A stretch of 64,000 nt of DNA from assembly GCA_001557505.1 (NCBI GenBank), contig LSAX01000013.1:558001-622000 (forward strand). Reading direction: 5' to 3'. This document shows, piece by piece, positions 23,241 through 35,526 of the stretch. The translations under genes were made by a program, and so were the position numbers. Every line of letters starts with the position of its first letter. Positions within the stretch are counted from its first letter, which is position 1. The DNA comes from Reticulascus tulasneorum. Its lineage: Eukaryota > Ascomycota > Sordariomycetes > Glomerellales > Reticulascaceae. The notes beneath the pieces are model-generated. The model saw only the letters and a list, made by a program, of their open reading frames with translations. It had not been told where the DNA came from and searched no databases.

Positions 23241-25769
23241 GATCTTTACACTCGACACAATGCTCCTCGGAACCGCAGGTCTATTGTCTCATTGCGCGGT
23301 TTACCTAGGTCTATCTCATACACCAGACGTCAGCCACGTATCACATGGTCCAGTTCAACATATGGCAGGTCGATCTGTTAGAATATTTGGAATTGAAGCC
23401 AGCTACCAAGCAAGTCAACGCCCGTTAATTTGGTCATATCACTAACAGCATTTAAAATAGCTACCCGAGCCTTCGTATGAAGGAGTTTCCGCACCAGACG
23501 GGACACCTGTCGAGTCAACGAGAGCAAATCCAATTCTAACGGATGAACATGTGATAACGATAGAAAAGCTGAAAGCCGGAGGGATCATCGACACCTACCC
23601 ATACGATCATGCAGATTCATGCCCTCCTAATCAAGAATATGGGTTAATTATCAACTGTGAGAAGTGTGGAGGCTCAGCTGCAGTACTGAGGGATACCTAT
23701 CCCGGCGGGCCGCGCGGCCGATGCAAAGGGGTACAGCTCGTCACAGCCCCTCTGAAGGCTTGCCGAGTTGTCAGTCAACTAACTTGAACTATAGGTCAAG
23801 GAAGAGAATGATAAATGGAAGGACTGCGTATGCTACGAAGGCCAGGTTTATGTTTGTTACCGATAACCGGATGCATGTTGTTAAGCCGATCGATAGGAAG
23901 AGTTCAGGGAGGAATAAGAAATATGGTGTGGTATGATATTTCCTTTTACTGCGGTTGATGGTTTTGGAAATGTTACGATATTTAAATGTATCTGGTGGAA
24001 GAAGTCAAAACTCAAAGTTGGTTGGCACTAAATTGCTGTATTGTAGCCGCAGCACATGAGGCTAGGTAAGCATCCAGAACTCGAAGTGGGATGAGATGTT
24101 CTTTGCATTTCAGTTGTTGACACGAATGAGAGACAATTTAGAATGATAGGACAACGAAGATTGAACGTCTGGCCTCGAGGAACGGGTTGCAATGGAAGAG
24201 CTGACAGCAGGACGGCAGCAATACGATTGGTCACTGTATCCCTCTGATTCAATGTCTACGCACATGTGATATCCAAGACGTAGATATAATGCCAATCTGA
24301 GGACTACCGGACATGGCGACACTCTGCGAATGGGTTCCGTCACACGACGAACTACCGCCCGCCTATGAAGCCAATGCCCATATCACACAATTCTGTGAGT
24401 GCGCTCTGCCTCGATATTCACGATGATTGCATCTTGGGGGATTAGGCAGGTGGATATAAGTCCCAGTGCGGCCCAAGCGCTTTCTGGACTCTTTCTGATC
24501 CGTCGAGCAATGTCGGCGCTCCGCTTGTCTATGTTGGTTGTTAAGGAATCTACTTTACCTGAAGTCCACCCTGGGCTTTCCACACAATGTTGATTTTCAT
24601 TCTCTTGCCTTGCTTTCTCTAAGTAACCACTTCTGTGGTCCAGCAATAGCTTGCAGCATAGAGTGATGAGGCTGATAAAGCTTTAAAGAAGCTGGACAGA
24701 ATCGGGAACTTCAAGAGTTCCTTAGAAACATGCCAATTTGATTATCTCCTCTCTCACGAACTGATAGCCCGCAGCCAGTATCAGTCCCATAGGTAGTTGT
24801 ACATAACAATGCTACTCACTTATCAGGCATAGCGGGGATCTAATGCCGGCGATGCTACTATGACTACCGGGTAGATTGCTTAGATTCCATATGTATCAAT
24901 ATGTATCATCACACGCTTTCTCAGGTTACCAACCAACGGGTCTACATATGGTAGGCACTGAAGTTCCCAATTTCCATTGCAAAACCTCAACAAAGATGAT
25001 TCCCACGGTTTTGTTTTCTCTCATGCTTGCCTCTCGAGGGATGTCGCGTAAATCATTGCCATGGCAATCCTTTTTTTCGCATTTCCCGTCATTAACGGAA
25101 CCTGGAAGGTAGTTCAGTATGACACTGAGCGAGGCCATCCTAGTCTTCCTCCAGGTGTCCGGACCCCATAAGACTCCTTCCACGAACAAGACGCCACGCA
25201 GTCAGCTTCCAATTGGGGTCGTGCTCGTTTGGTTTCATCGAGTGGTATATAACTGGCAGGCATACGTATGTAGATATGCCGCCAAACCTAACAGAGCCAA
25301 TAGCTTCACTGCTAGTGCGTAATATCAGACAGCCTTCTCGTATTTGTTGGAGGTCCTTGGTCGTATTGCGCAATGAGGTAGGTATCCGCAAGAGCAGCCA
25401 AGATCTCTTTAACGGAAACCAGAACCAGAAGACGTGCAGCTGGTCCACTATTGCCTTCCTACTAACGCCAGCCCGACTGTGAAGTAAATTTGCGCTATGC
25501 AGCCTCATACAGGCAAGCACTGTCATGCTTCGACCTGTAAATAATTGTAGAGAGAACCAGGACTCTGATCCAAAGTGGTGCGTATTCGACCTTGTATCGG
25601 AGAAGCTGAGACATAATAGGTCAAAAATGATCACAGATTTGGCCATGGACGTGACTAGAATGGAACCTATGAGTCATTAACTGCTATTATATCAGGTTGG
25701 AAACCACTATTCTCGCGGTGATTCAAGGGAGCCGGGCAACATACGGTGTATCGAGGACATCTCAATACC
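23241..25769. other. Gene-poor region beside the HET remnant
   Basis: AT-rich sequence with only short frames. A possible exon lies at about 23461-23787 (+), after a CACTAAC...TAG acceptor-like sequence; it is Cys-containing (CEKCGGSAA) but no convincing upstream exon was found. The missing 5' half of the HET remnant may lie here but could not be recognised. Confidence 0.4.
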
Positions 25770-27467
25770 TTATCCAATAGTAGCATCGGCACTGCCACTT
25801 CTGACGTCAAACTTCAGCTCACTGCTTCCATGCCCTTTCTGTGCATGAACATATTTGCTTCCGGATCCCATCCTCGAATCAATGATTTTGACATCACGGC
25901 CGCTAAGACTAAGGCTGCCACTTCTGGCCTTTCCATAGATACTGCCCTGCCACTCATCCGGGTATTTGAGCGTTAACTGTCCAGTTCGCGCAATGTGTGA
26001 GCTGGATATTCTCGTGAGCGGGTTTCCATACTGGTTGTAAGGGCTCAGCAGCTCGACGGTGGAGGATCCAGATTTCAGCTCTGTAGTCAGGGATGAGGGG
26101 TTTTGATCGAATCCATAAGGAAGAAATTGAACATCTAAGCCACCAGATCTGACTTCAATCTTTGTTTCTTTCCCGTGCAAGATTTGGCCACTGACGGATC
26201 CAGATCGTGAAACGATGGAGGTACGGTAGTCGCGGTCTGGAATGTCCGGCTCGTTTCCCGGATAGTTGATTTTGATTGATCCAGATCTTGATTCGACTTT
26301 AAGAGAGGCAGGTCTTGGCTGCCCTTTGAAATTAGGCTTGGGATGGATGTCGACAGATACGGATCCTGACCGTGTTTTGATGGACAACACATCGCGAAGA
26401 CCAAAGACACCGTCGACTGTACTGTCCCTTACATCGATATAGGTCTCTCGCGAGGAACTCAAGTTCTTGGAAACCAGGTTCCCCTTCCTGATGGAGATGG
26501 TGGTAGCTTCCGTGACAACGAGGTCCGAGGATAACACGAGTCGCAGATTCTTAGACTCAATCCGCAACTCGGAAATTTCGAGTCCTGGGCGGAAGTATAA
26601 AGAAACCTCTGCGCAAGATGCCAAAGTCGACGGTCTCCAGCCCAGACCGGCAGCCCCACCGCGCAGATCGGAAGCAGTGGATCTGATGCTGACGTTCAGG
26701 TCGACTGCTTGCTCGGATGGACCCGACAGAACGTGCATAGTGCCCGAAAAGCCCTTGGGCAGTCCACTATTTTGCCTGCTAGTATCACTGAAGTCGAAGT
26801 GCTCGAGGCTTTGGATCTGATAGTCTCTGAAGACGATTTCCCTGTCCAAACACACTCCTAGCCAACTGAATACGGATCGAAAAATTACTACACTCGACCA
26901 AAATAAGGAGAGTGCAACAATGGCGACTATGATTTTGCGCTGTCTGGAAGAGCACTTGGGGGCTTTCGAGTGTTGATCTTGCAGTCGGCGATGTTCGGGA
27001 TCGAGGCTGAAATCCTGATCAGAGTGCTCAGGGCCGATGTCGATGTCAAGATCGAGAAGGGGTCTTTGGAGGTCATGCGTAGACGGCCGAGAGCCCTTGG
27101 GCACACCATATTGCGAAAATGAACCGGTGTTGTTCTGATTCTCAACAATAGCGCGCCGAGGGGCGGACATTGGATCGATGTATTCATAGCTTGGAGGAGG
27201 AGAACTACTTCTCAGAAGAGGGTTCTCCTCGGAATGCATCTCGGAGCCCCATTCTGCTTCCGAGAGTGCTGGGTTGGATGAGAGAGAATGTCGAGGAGAG
27301 TATGACCGGCCAGCTTCGTTAGTTCCGATCGAATAATGGCTTGCAGCGGATGTCTCAGTGTCCAGAGGATACTGGCGAGACCCGAAATATCCGTCAGTCG
27401 GTGTCGATGAATCCTCACTCGGGCTTGACGCACCGAGAAGCGGGTCGGAATTGCGCAGCGACACCAT
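25770..27467 (-). CDS. Single-pass membrane protein with DUF4097-like beta-strand repeat domain
   Basis: One intronless frame, 565 residues from the ATG at 27467; an upstream in-frame extension to 27620 looks like leader. Residues 1-175 are Ser/Pro-rich and polar, with the dileucine-type sequence NPLLRSS followed by a PPSY motif near residue 91. One hydrophobic helix (IIVAIVALSLFWSSVVIF, about 179-199) follows a basic patch (RQRK), suggesting a cytosolic N terminus. The C-terminal 360 residues contain spaced repeats of the form RSGSxxx: TRSGSVSVDI, SRSGSIKINY, SRSGSVSGQI, ARSGSLSLSG and VRSGSADATIG at the end. This pattern matches the bacterial adhesin-like DUF4097 beta-strand repeat fold, predicted to be a solenoid on the luminal or cell-surface side. 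The dileucine and PPxY motifs are common sorting and Rsp5-ubiquitination signals. The molecular role is unknown. Confidence 0.85.
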   Translation of the reverse strand: MVSLRNSDPLLGASSPSEDSSTPTDGYFGSRQYPLDTETSAASHYSIGTNEAGRSYSPRHSLSSNPALSEAEWGSEMHSEENPLLRSSSPPPSYEYIDPMSAPRRAIVENQNNTGSFSQYGVPKGSRPSTHDLQRPLLDLDIDIGPEHSDQDFSLDPEHRRLQDQHSKAPKCSSRQRKIIVAIVALSLFWSSVVIFRSVFSWLGVCLDREIVFRDYQIQSLEHFDFSDTSRQNSGLPKGFSGTMHVLSGPSEQAVDLNVSIRSTASDLRGGAAGLGWRPSTLASCAEVSLYFRPGLEISELRIESKNLRLVLSSDLVVTEATTISIRKGNLVSKNLSSSRETYIDVRDSTVDGVFGLRDVLSIKTRSGSVSVDIHPKPNFKGQPRPASLKVESRSGSIKINYPGNEPDIPDRDYRTSIVSRSGSVSGQILHGKETKIEVRSGGLDVQFLPYGFDQNPSSLTTELKSGSSTVELLSPYNQYGNPLTRISSSHIARTGQLTLKYPDEWQGSIYGKARSGSLSLSGRDVKIIDSRMGSGSKYVHAQKGHGSSELKFDVRSGSADATIG

Positions 27468-29111
27468 TTCGCATATCTTAGATGTAAAATGATTTCGTTT
27501 GAGCGATGGAGGAGAGACTACTTGCGCTTGGCATTTAGTGATGCCCTTGGCAATATCTACTGTGAAGTGTGTTGAGGGGAGACAAAAACGCTGACGCGTC
27601 CCGATAAGTTGCCGCGCCATGGATGTAGCAGCATTCTGTCTTGATTGGTGGCTGTCATGGGTTGGACCGTTACACCGAAGGATTGCGAATCACAATGCTG
27701 ACTCTTGCCAGCTGCTGACAGCTGGGAGCAGCGTCACTTCATCGAAGGTACCTGTCTAGGGGTGGCATCTCAATACAGCTCTTCCAGCCAAGGGCAGACG
27801 AGGCGGGATGGATGGGCTCTTGCTCGAAAATCGTTTGTGGAAAGACGTTGACTCGAAAATGTAGAGTGGTGTGCGTGGATTACACCAATCTTGCGACCGT
27901 TGACGACTCCTGTACAGAATCATGTACACGTCGAATGCGTCGGCCGAGAGCAGTAGCTTCGCATGAAACCCAGTCGGGCCTCGCCGGTCCACCACGACCA
28001 CCCCCCACCCCGCGGCCCCGGCCCGTCCAACAATCCAACCATCGTGCCATGCAACTCAGCTCTACGATTGCCGCGGTTGGGCAGAACATCACCGAACATG
28101 CGGCCTGCATAAACAACCATGCCCTTGGCGGAGTTGACGCCGCACCTCCCCATTCCTGGCCATTCACGGCTAATTGAGCGATTCCAACTAGGTACTTGGC
28201 GATTGTTGTCTCATTTCTCTCTTTCACTCACCGTTGAGGAACAACCCGTTGTCCCGGGTAGAGGTATTACAGTTATGGAGAATATATGTCTTTGGAAATC
28301 AACTCGTGAGAATGCATGCCGAGAAAGTGGTATCTACTATCGATCTTTGAGGTGTGCCACTCGACTATTGCATCCGCTTTTCAGCAGTGTAGACTCTTGT
28401 CTAATTTGGGAATCCCGGCCATGGACTATCAACACCCGGAACCAGCATAATGATGGTACAACTCCAAGGGTTCTCATCCAACTTTGTCTGTGCCATAGCT
28501 ACCATTGCTCAATGGCCTCATCATGACATAGATGTTGAGCAACAAACAGTCTTGGCTGGATTCCTAAAAGAGCGTGTGTCCCGCTTGTGCGTGTCAGTGA
28601 CGCCATGTCGTTCGCCTCGCGTTCCATACTGTTGGGACTGATTCGCGGGGACCTGATCAATCACGGGAGGGCCCGCCCACAACCTGGAACACTGGCATGC
28701 GCCAAACATGCAGAGGGCTCTCCAAGGCGACAACCAACAGGGCAGTACGTAGAGCCAATTGCGCCCTCATTGTGGTGCAGATCTCCTATCACGGCCTCCT
28801 GCATCGTGCCGAGCCTAGTCTGATAAACCCATTGCATTGACTGGATGTTCTTAATGCGCCAGAATCCATTCTCTCGCCTCACGAACCTAGAGGGGGGACA
28901 GCGATGGCATGATCGGAGCCGATCGAAGCTGAACCTCTCTAAGAACAACATAGTATTAAAGGGCCTTTATTTTCCGCTTCGATGTCGAGCTAGATGGGCT
29001 CCATAAATGCAGGTGTACGAATACAGAAATCTTGGTAATATGATTTTCTCGAGACATACAACGCATCGTGTGGTGACCGCAGCGGCTAATCATTCTCCAA
29101 CGAGACCCATA
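27468..29111. other. Intergenic region between divergent genes
   Basis: This 1.6-kb stretch lies between the start codons of the beta-repeat membrane protein (-) and the collagen-like protein (+) and should contain both promoters. I saw no further gene. The frame of the collagen-like gene is open back to 29007, but its first part lacks a plausible signal or helix. Confidence 0.5.
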
Positions 29112-29960
29112 ATGAATCCCCGCCATCAATATATCACCCTTACTCTTAAGAAGCCATCATCCACCGAAACACATACTGTCTTGCTGGGAAACGGGACTCC
29201 TGCCCACCCAGAGGAGGCAAAGGCCACTCCCACAGCTGCAATGCCATCGCCGAACACAATCCCTAATGCTAAAGCCGTATCGGACCCCAACCAAACCACT
29301 TACATACTACTGGGACTCTTTCTTGGCATCGCCGCTCTTGTTTGTATCTTATTTTGCCTATTCTGTAGCAAGCCTAAATCAGGCAAACGCTCTGGGTGTT
29401 CGTGTTGTCCTCGCGGTCCCCGAGGTCCAAGGGGTCGTCCAGGAATTAATGGGCGAGACGGTAGAGATGGGAATGATGGAAGGGATGGCAGAGATGGTAG
29501 AGATGGCAGAGATGGTAGAGATGGCAATGATGGTAATGATGGCAGAGATGGCAGGGATGGCAATGACGGTCGTGACGGTCGAGATGGCCGCGATGGAGCA
29601 ACCGGTCCTCCTGGGCGAGATGGAAGAGACGGACGTGATGGCCGAGACGGCCCCCAAGGGCGAGAAGGCCCCAGAGGACCACAAGGCCTGATTGGCCCCC
29701 AAGGCCCGATTGGGCTCATTGGTCCGGTTGGGCCGGCAGGGAGAGACGGGCGGGACGGTCCAGCTGGGCCAGCGGGTGTGCAAGGTCCGCCCGGCATCCA
29801 AGGCCCACCCGGAGATCGATGCCCACCTAGCGATAGATGCCCACCCGGCGGCCAAGGTCCTAGATGCCAGGGCTGTGGTCCTAGATGTGTGGTCGTTCAC
29901 ATGGACGCGTGTCCTGGCCATGGATGCCAGACAGGCCGAAGATGTCATGAGCACGCATAG
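29112..29960 (+). CDS. Transmembrane collagen-like protein
   Basis: A single frame of 282 residues from the ATG at 29112; an in-frame ATG at 29007 would give 317. Residues 1-62 are polar, residues 64-84 form a strong membrane helix ([20 protein letters not shown]), and a short basic, Cys-rich stretch ([10 protein letters not shown]) follows. From about residue 101 to 237 there is an almost unbroken Gly-X-Y tract, first dominated by GRD and GND triplets and then by GPQ, GPI, GPV, GPA and GPP triplets. The C terminus is Cys-rich (10 Cys in 45 residues), perhaps for disulfide locking of a trimer. Gly-X-Y tracts of this length form collagen triple helices. Such proteins are uncommon in fungi, where the known cases are surface or spore coat components. 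Positively charged residues after the helix leave the orientation uncertain. The gene lies between two other membrane-protein genes. Confidence 0.83.
   Translation: MNPRHQYITLTLKKPSSTETHTVLLGNGTPAHPEEAKATPTAAMPSPNTIPNAKAVSDPNQTTYILLGLFLGIAALVCILFCLFCSKPKSGKRSGCSCCPRGPRGPRGRPGINGRDGRDGNDGRDGRDGRDGRDGRDGNDGNDGRDGRDGNDGRDGRDGRDGATGPPGRDGRDGRDGRDGPQGREGPRGPQGLIGPQGPIGLIGPVGPAGRDGRDGPAGPAGVQGPPGIQGPPGDRCPPSDRCPPGGQGPRCQGCGPRCVVVHMDACPGHGCQTGRRCHEHA
29450..29680 (+). repeat. Nine-base coding minisatellite (GRD/GND codons)
   Basis: Units close to GGNAGAGAT and GGNAATGAT repeat in frame within the collagen-like gene. Third-position differences between units indicate an old tract with selection on the protein, though recent slippage is possible. 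Confidence 0.8.
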
Positions 29961-30332
29961 GCTTGTGGTTGCCGGCGGCGTCGGTTCGCAAGAGCCATGA
30001 GGTATTGATATAGGTTGCCACTACAACATTCTCCCTCCGCCACTAGTGACTGATAGACATGGATCGCATGTAAAAACACCTTGAAACAAACGATCCCGGA
30101 TAGATAACCCCACGGCGATGAGATCAAGAATGGGTAGTTACATTAGAGACATGAAAGAATGATGGAAAATCTTCAGTACCCCTTCAACAAGTATGTTCAC
30201 ATTTATTGAAATTCTACTCAGATCCACGCACTCCACGAATCTTAGAATCCACCATTGGCACATGGATCCAGAGGATCCCAGGCGCCTATTCACAAGCACA
30301 CTGAACGGTTCTCACAGGAACCAGCGGGTGCG
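29961..30332. other. Intergenic space between convergent genes
   Basis: About 370 nt separate the two stop codons; presumably 3' UTRs. Nothing else was seen. Confidence 0.6.
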
Positions 30333-32801
30333 TCAACCAAGATCGACCGAGGTCCGGCGTGCATGGCTGGCATTGTCCAGCTCACTCGCGTGGATTAGGC
30401 TAATCGGGCTGGTCAGGCTGGTCGGGCTTTTCGAGCCCGCAAGATTGGTTGACAATGGTGTAAGTGTGTTGGTAAAAGTGGCGGCATCCGTCAAGGCAGG
30501 GCTCATTTCGGATGCACAACTCTGCGCTTCCAAGTCCGTTTCAAGGATACGAACACCGTTCTTCTCTTTCACCGTGGATTCCGTGAACTTATGAAGTAAA
30601 CTCTTCTTCAACAGCGGATGCTCAGGGTTCGAGATGTCCAGTGAGGCCAATTTTTCTTCGAGCCGGCACGTCACCGGAACTATTTCTGCCCCACCCGACC
30701 ACGTTCCGGCGCCAAGCTCCTCATGGGCGAGTCGCTGTAACTGTAAGGCGCCATTGGCGCGCCATTCTAATTGTTTGTATGGCATGGTTCCATATCTCTT
30801 TCGAAGCTGAGACAGTAGGGGATCGAGGAGGAGAGAGACGGCTGTGATGATTCCTCCCAAAATGACAATGAATAGGATGCCAAACATGTTGAACGAGACA
30901 TATGCGGTGCCTAGAATCTTCTAAAAATTAAAGAGAGGCGATATGGTTAACCCAGGGTCTTCATATCGTTGGCAAGTGAGGTGCAGGGATAGTTATGGCT
31001 ACTCACAATACTGTTGCACATATTTCGCTGGACTTCGGTCTGCGGCTGAATGTTGAAGTATGGTAACACGTCTGAATCTGTTGGACCAGTAGCAGTTCGA
31101 AGCAATCCGCCTTGAAACCCGGTCATCATGATATCATGCCAACTCTGGACGTCCAACATCCATTGGTTATCTGGGAGTGGACCCGACATACCGGACACGA
31201 GAGCGTGTCGCGCTGTGGAGGCACGGCTGCTGAGCATTTTCACAAGGAACGCGCTGGCACCGGTTAACGACCCGGCTGATTGAAGCGCCCAAGTAATTCG
31301 AGCTTTCGCCTCGGCTCCGGTTGGGAGTTGTGCGAAAGTCTCATCGAAGACGTCCCAGTCTCCAGCAAGCGGTCCACAACGCGAACCTTCGGGCAGCCCA
31401 AGGTCGCAGATTTGGTATCTCTCCGTACAGCCCATAGGAGCCGCTGCCACATCTTGAGCGTATAATGGGCCTATTTCCACTGGGGTAGCGTTGTGCGCCC
31501 CCTGCGCATACACCATTGTACGGCGCGGCGTAGTAGCATGGTACAGCGCATCAGTGACGGGGGTAATGAAGCGCACGTCTCTAGCGGATACGAAGAAAAG
31601 AGCGACATCTGCACTCGCATTTGGCCACAGCTCTGGTATCGGTATCATCTCCGCGCCTCCGATAAGGGGAGCTCCTTGGTAAAAAGGGATGGTCCTGGCC
31701 CTGCACAATATTCAACAATTAATGAACGCACTGGTATGGATAGCTCCGTAGATGTAATCTCACCCAATATTGTAGTCTGGATTGTCATTGAATGGGAGCA
31801 AGATTGTCTGCGTTAGATCTTTTGCGTTACTTATGTATTCGTATGAGTAGTTTGTAGGTGTGTTTGGGATGGTGCCATAGTAAAACCTCGTGTATGAGCT
31901 CTTAGTTGTGGAATTGAAGTACTCTGATGTGTAGCCATCTGTGACAAGAGGAGCGCAATGGAAAACTCTGCGATATTGAAACCTTTCCTCCGGCGGAGCG
32001 TTGATTCCAAGATGCTCATGGCTGTCGATATAACCAGTATCAATCAGAATGTTCTGATCCTGAGTTTTGCAGATCTTTGGGTCGAAGGGACAGCTCGCGT
32101 TGATACTGACAGTCATCGGAAGCTTGCGGCTTACGAAAGTCCCGCAGCCAAGCAGCCGGGTTGTGTCCATATTGGGGCTGTGACATTGTTGCGCATAGTT
32201 TGCCCAATTTTCAATAGCCTTCGAGAAATATGGATAGAAATGCTTCCATGTTTCTATTTGAACGCCTGTCTGCACTGCGGTCCAATTCACCAGTCTACAA
32301 TTCGTTCCATCTACTAGTACTTCGTTGCCGGTGGATGAGATTTGAGATGAGTAACCGCTAGCGATGGCGAAACCAACAGCGGAAGTAAGTGCTAGTCCAA
32401 TAACACCTAGGAGCCGTAGGTAAGGGCTGCGGCCGTGTTGCTTCCATGACCACAACACGTGGACGAAATACAGAAGGCTAGCCTCGGCGTTCATCGAGTT
32501 ACGCAAGATCACCTGGCGCTGATGATAGAGTGCGTCTTGAGGCTCCTGTTTAGAGTACAAGAAATGGAGCAGGATGCACAATATCCTCCAGAACCGGTTA
32601 CCCACTATCACATATTAGAACTCTGGATAAAACTCTCCATACCTCGGCTCCATACCTACCAAATGCAACAAAGAAGGCCACGAATGCAATGAGGAGGTTG
32701 GCATTCACTCGGTTGACGGTCAAGGTGTAGCCCAAAACGGCCCCCTTTGACCAATTGGTCCAGAGGCCGACGTAAACAGGGTACAGGTCCGTTGAGTCCA
32801 T
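30333..32801 (-). CDS. Large fungal multi-pass membrane protein of unknown function
   Basis: Four exons on the minus strand: 32801-32660, 32604-31764, 31700-31007 and 30920-30333, about 754 residues. Each junction is GT-AG and keeps frame. The N terminus MDSTDLYPVYVGLWTNWS is typical of a conserved filamentous-fungal family. Helices are predicted at about 33-52 (ANLLIAFVAFFVAF), the nearby WRILCILLHFLY, and LRLLGVIGLALTSAVGFAIA. The central 430 residues are Cys-containing with many N-glycosylation sequons (NWT, NAS, NST, NYS), so this part is probably extracellular or luminal. The last helix (about 566-588, FGILFIVILGGIITAVSLLL) precedes a cytosolic tail of 160 residues. Family members are often labelled 'cytochrome P450 protein' in databases, but no haem-binding motif is present, so that label is not supported. 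Function unknown. Confidence 0.83.
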
Positions 32802-34150
32802 AATGGAAATGGAAAGTTGCCTTTCTGTATGAGGACAGGTAAAGATAAGCACCAGATCTAGACCACAACTACCAGGATTGAGTGGGCTATGGGAGCAAGA
32901 TCAATCATGAAGAGATGGATCCCCAAGTGCCAGCAAGCGGTCATCTCGAGTTTAATACCTCTTTCCCTAGGGATTTGAGTTTGCCATTTAAGAGGTCAGG
33001 ATCGGCAAGTTAAACAAAAGCCTGCCGCTTCCAAGTGCTCAAGGCCAAAAGGCACCTAGTACAGGTAACTAGTTTGTCCTGTGGATTTGATGCAGCTGAT
33101 AACCCCATGATGCCACTAGCAGGCGAAGGACAGGGCTTTCTTGGCTTAAATCCGTGAGTGTGATGCCTGGCATGGCGATAAGACACTTCAACGTCAACTT
33201 GGTAAAATCCTGGCATGGTTTTGGATATGGATATCAGAACGGTTTGAATTCGACTATTTCTCAGGGGTTGCTGCCACTGAATTTGACTGGCTATACGTAT
33301 GTAACCTTAGTAATCCAGGCTTTGCACCGAGCTCTCCATGGGAGTACTAGAACTGACAAAAGTTTGCCTCCTCAGGTGCTGGGTGCTGACTGCACGCCCT
33401 CCATATCTAGTCCAGAAAGAGTACTAAACGCTTCAGCTTGGGTGCCTCTGCTGTGGGGTTATGTCCAGTGCTGCGGGCGGAAATTGATAAACTGGGCCAA
33501 AAGTGTTTCGATTTCATCAATGCTAGGCCGTTTCCTCCACAGGGGCAGCCGCGAAAGCTTAGATAATTTACCATTAAGCACGGTCCACCTGCGAGTAAGC
33601 TGACGCCACTTCGGCCTCTTTCTCCTGAAGTGGAAAGGTGTCACGTCCTGGATGGTTAGGTTCCCATGCAGCGACGGATATTGACATGAATCTAGATGTT
33701 GGGAATGCCAATCAGAATGCTCAATCCACGAGAGAGGTGGGGGGCTTAGTGAAGAGGCTGCACTGCCGACACTCTTGGGGCAGAATTGCCAGAAGCGGTC
33801 ATTATCGAAAGTCGATAGTAATAAGTTCAGCTCCCACATCATATTTAAGAGAGAAAACCCGACCAGAAGAAAGTCATTCCTGGGACCAAGGCAGATTCGG
33901 ATCCAAGAGGTGATCAAGGTTTTCTTGTCGAAGACCAAGTGCTGCCAAGAATGGTATGATTAATCCTCCGGCTTCCCAGAAGCCACCCCCATGTCATAGC
34001 TTATCTTCGTTTCGAAACAATGCTAAGTGGACGAAAGCTTAGTCGAAATGCATTGTGAAGATCTAATCTCGAGGTGTTTTGAGGCTACGGCTGTAGCATC
34101 CATCCGGTAACTTGGTCCACCTAGCTTGTAGTCAAGAGTTGTGTCTCTTG

Positions 34151-34188
34151 TGGTGTCATGATGTCGTGGTGTCATGATGTCGTGGTGT
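34151..34188. repeat. 16-bp tandem repeat, 2.4 copies
   Basis: Two exact copies of TGGTGTCATGATGTCG followed by a partial third. Confidence 0.9.
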
Positions 34189-35520
34189 TACAAGAGTCGT
34201 CGATAAAACTTACACAGTATAAAACGTCCGATTCCGCTTAGGCTGTCTTGGGAGCAGTCTCGACATGTTGGCACACTTTGTTTCGTATAATTGAGGCTTC
34301 GATCCATCTGAAATCGCATCTCAGTTCTCGCAAGGGCTCCGATTGATACTTTACACAACTACAATGACGTTAGATTGGCAGAAGCAGAAAGGAAAGGGCT
34401 GGGAGTAGCGCGCTCCCAGCCGCATAGTTCAAGTGGATCCTATGCAGTGCAACCTTGCTAAAGTCGAAGAAACATATATTCGGAAGGTCGGCCTTGGGCG
34501 CCTTCAAAATTTCCAATTGTCCCTCCTCGAGCCGTGCTCTGAGCCAAGGGCTGTCAAGCCTGGTGGTAGAGTCTGAAGGACTTTGATCGATCCTGTTCAT
34601 CTACAACTCAGATCCAACAAATTGTACTCTGAGATTGTCATCATAAACTGTTTTCTATGGCCTGGACAACAATATCTAAAGTATTCTCCAACCTACACTC
34701 TGTATTACACCTCTGTACCAGTCATGGTATACATCGAATCCCATCGTCACACCACATATCAGCGGTCTTGGCCAAACCTGCAATGACCAGGCTCCTGAAA
34801 GGTGGCTTGCAGGTTCCCCGTTGATGTCTCCAGCAGGCATAAAGCCGTCTTCGCCTGCCCTTCGTTAATCTTTGTTGCAACCGGTACGACAAAAGCGACG
34901 TGATCGTCATCGACAGGGTTCACCTGGGCGGTCTCGCCAAGGCCAGTCCACAACCGCCGTTGAACTTCATTCAAAGCCTCTTGCACCACCCAAAGCCAAG
35001 TTTAGCCACACTGTCCTGCAAAGCTGCTAGTTGCTAGGGGTTGTTTGTTGCAAACTGGACTCCAACCTGCAACAATGCTGCCAGTCCTGGCTGGACATGC
35101 ACACCAACTGACTCGACATGCTTTGCGCCGGCTGTTTTCAACAAGGTGTCGTCATTGCGACTTTAATCTCACTGGGCGGTGCGACGAGGGAGAATATTTA
35201 GGGCCGAGTCTCAAGGCCGGACACTCGACGGTCCTATCAGAAACCAACACGAATATCAACCTCAACTAAGACTTTCGCCAATCCAATTTAGGGGCCAGGG
35301 TTCAACCCTGCTTTGCAGCACGGAGTTGTACCGCCCGATACCGAATTCTCCGTCTGCCGATGGGCTGGAAATCAGCCGGGGGTGCATAACTGGGGCCGAG
35401 CGCGGGGTACCCCGTGGAGTTGCTAATTATGTAGGTGGCAGTTAATTACGGAGTAATGGAATGCAACAAGGTGCACAGCACATATAACTGGAGGTTAGGG
35501 GGCCGCTGGCCTGGCGGTGG

Positions 35521-35526
35521 TATAAA
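35521..35526 (+). promoter_or_regulatory. TATA box of the GH28 gene
   Basis: TATAAA lies 46 bp before the GH28 start codon. A well-placed TATA box fits an inducible secreted enzyme gene. Confidence 0.6.

Noticed and set aside
23081..23788. Possible plus-strand gene with a Cys-containing last exon
   Set aside because: The acceptor-like site is good, but upstream exons could not be joined, and part of the region is HET remnant on the other strand.
27467..27620. N-terminal extension of the RSGS-repeat membrane protein
   Set aside because: The added 51 residues have no motif and include Cys and hydrophobic residues unlike the polar tail; the ATG at 27467 is preferred.
29300..29797. Long Pro/Ser-rich and His/Leu-rich open frames on the minus strand of the collagen-like gene
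   Set aside because: They are mirror products of the 9-base repeat on the plus strand; only the plus frame has a membrane helix and Gly-X-Y periodicity.
30333..32801. Cytochrome P450 assignment for the multi-pass membrane protein
   Set aside because: No haem-binding FxxGxRxCxG motif or ExxR motif; the common database label seems to be a misannotation.
33459..33938. 159-codon minus-strand frame
   Set aside because: No motif, and three plus-strand frames overlap it; not distinguishable from chance.
34759..34989. Short minus-strand frame with coding-like composition
   Set aside because: No ATG-to-stop structure or partner exon could be found; kept only as a note in the intergenic entry.
35295..35312. 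GGGTTCAACCC, resembling a tRNA T arm
   Set aside because: Flanking sequence does not form acceptor or anticodon stems.
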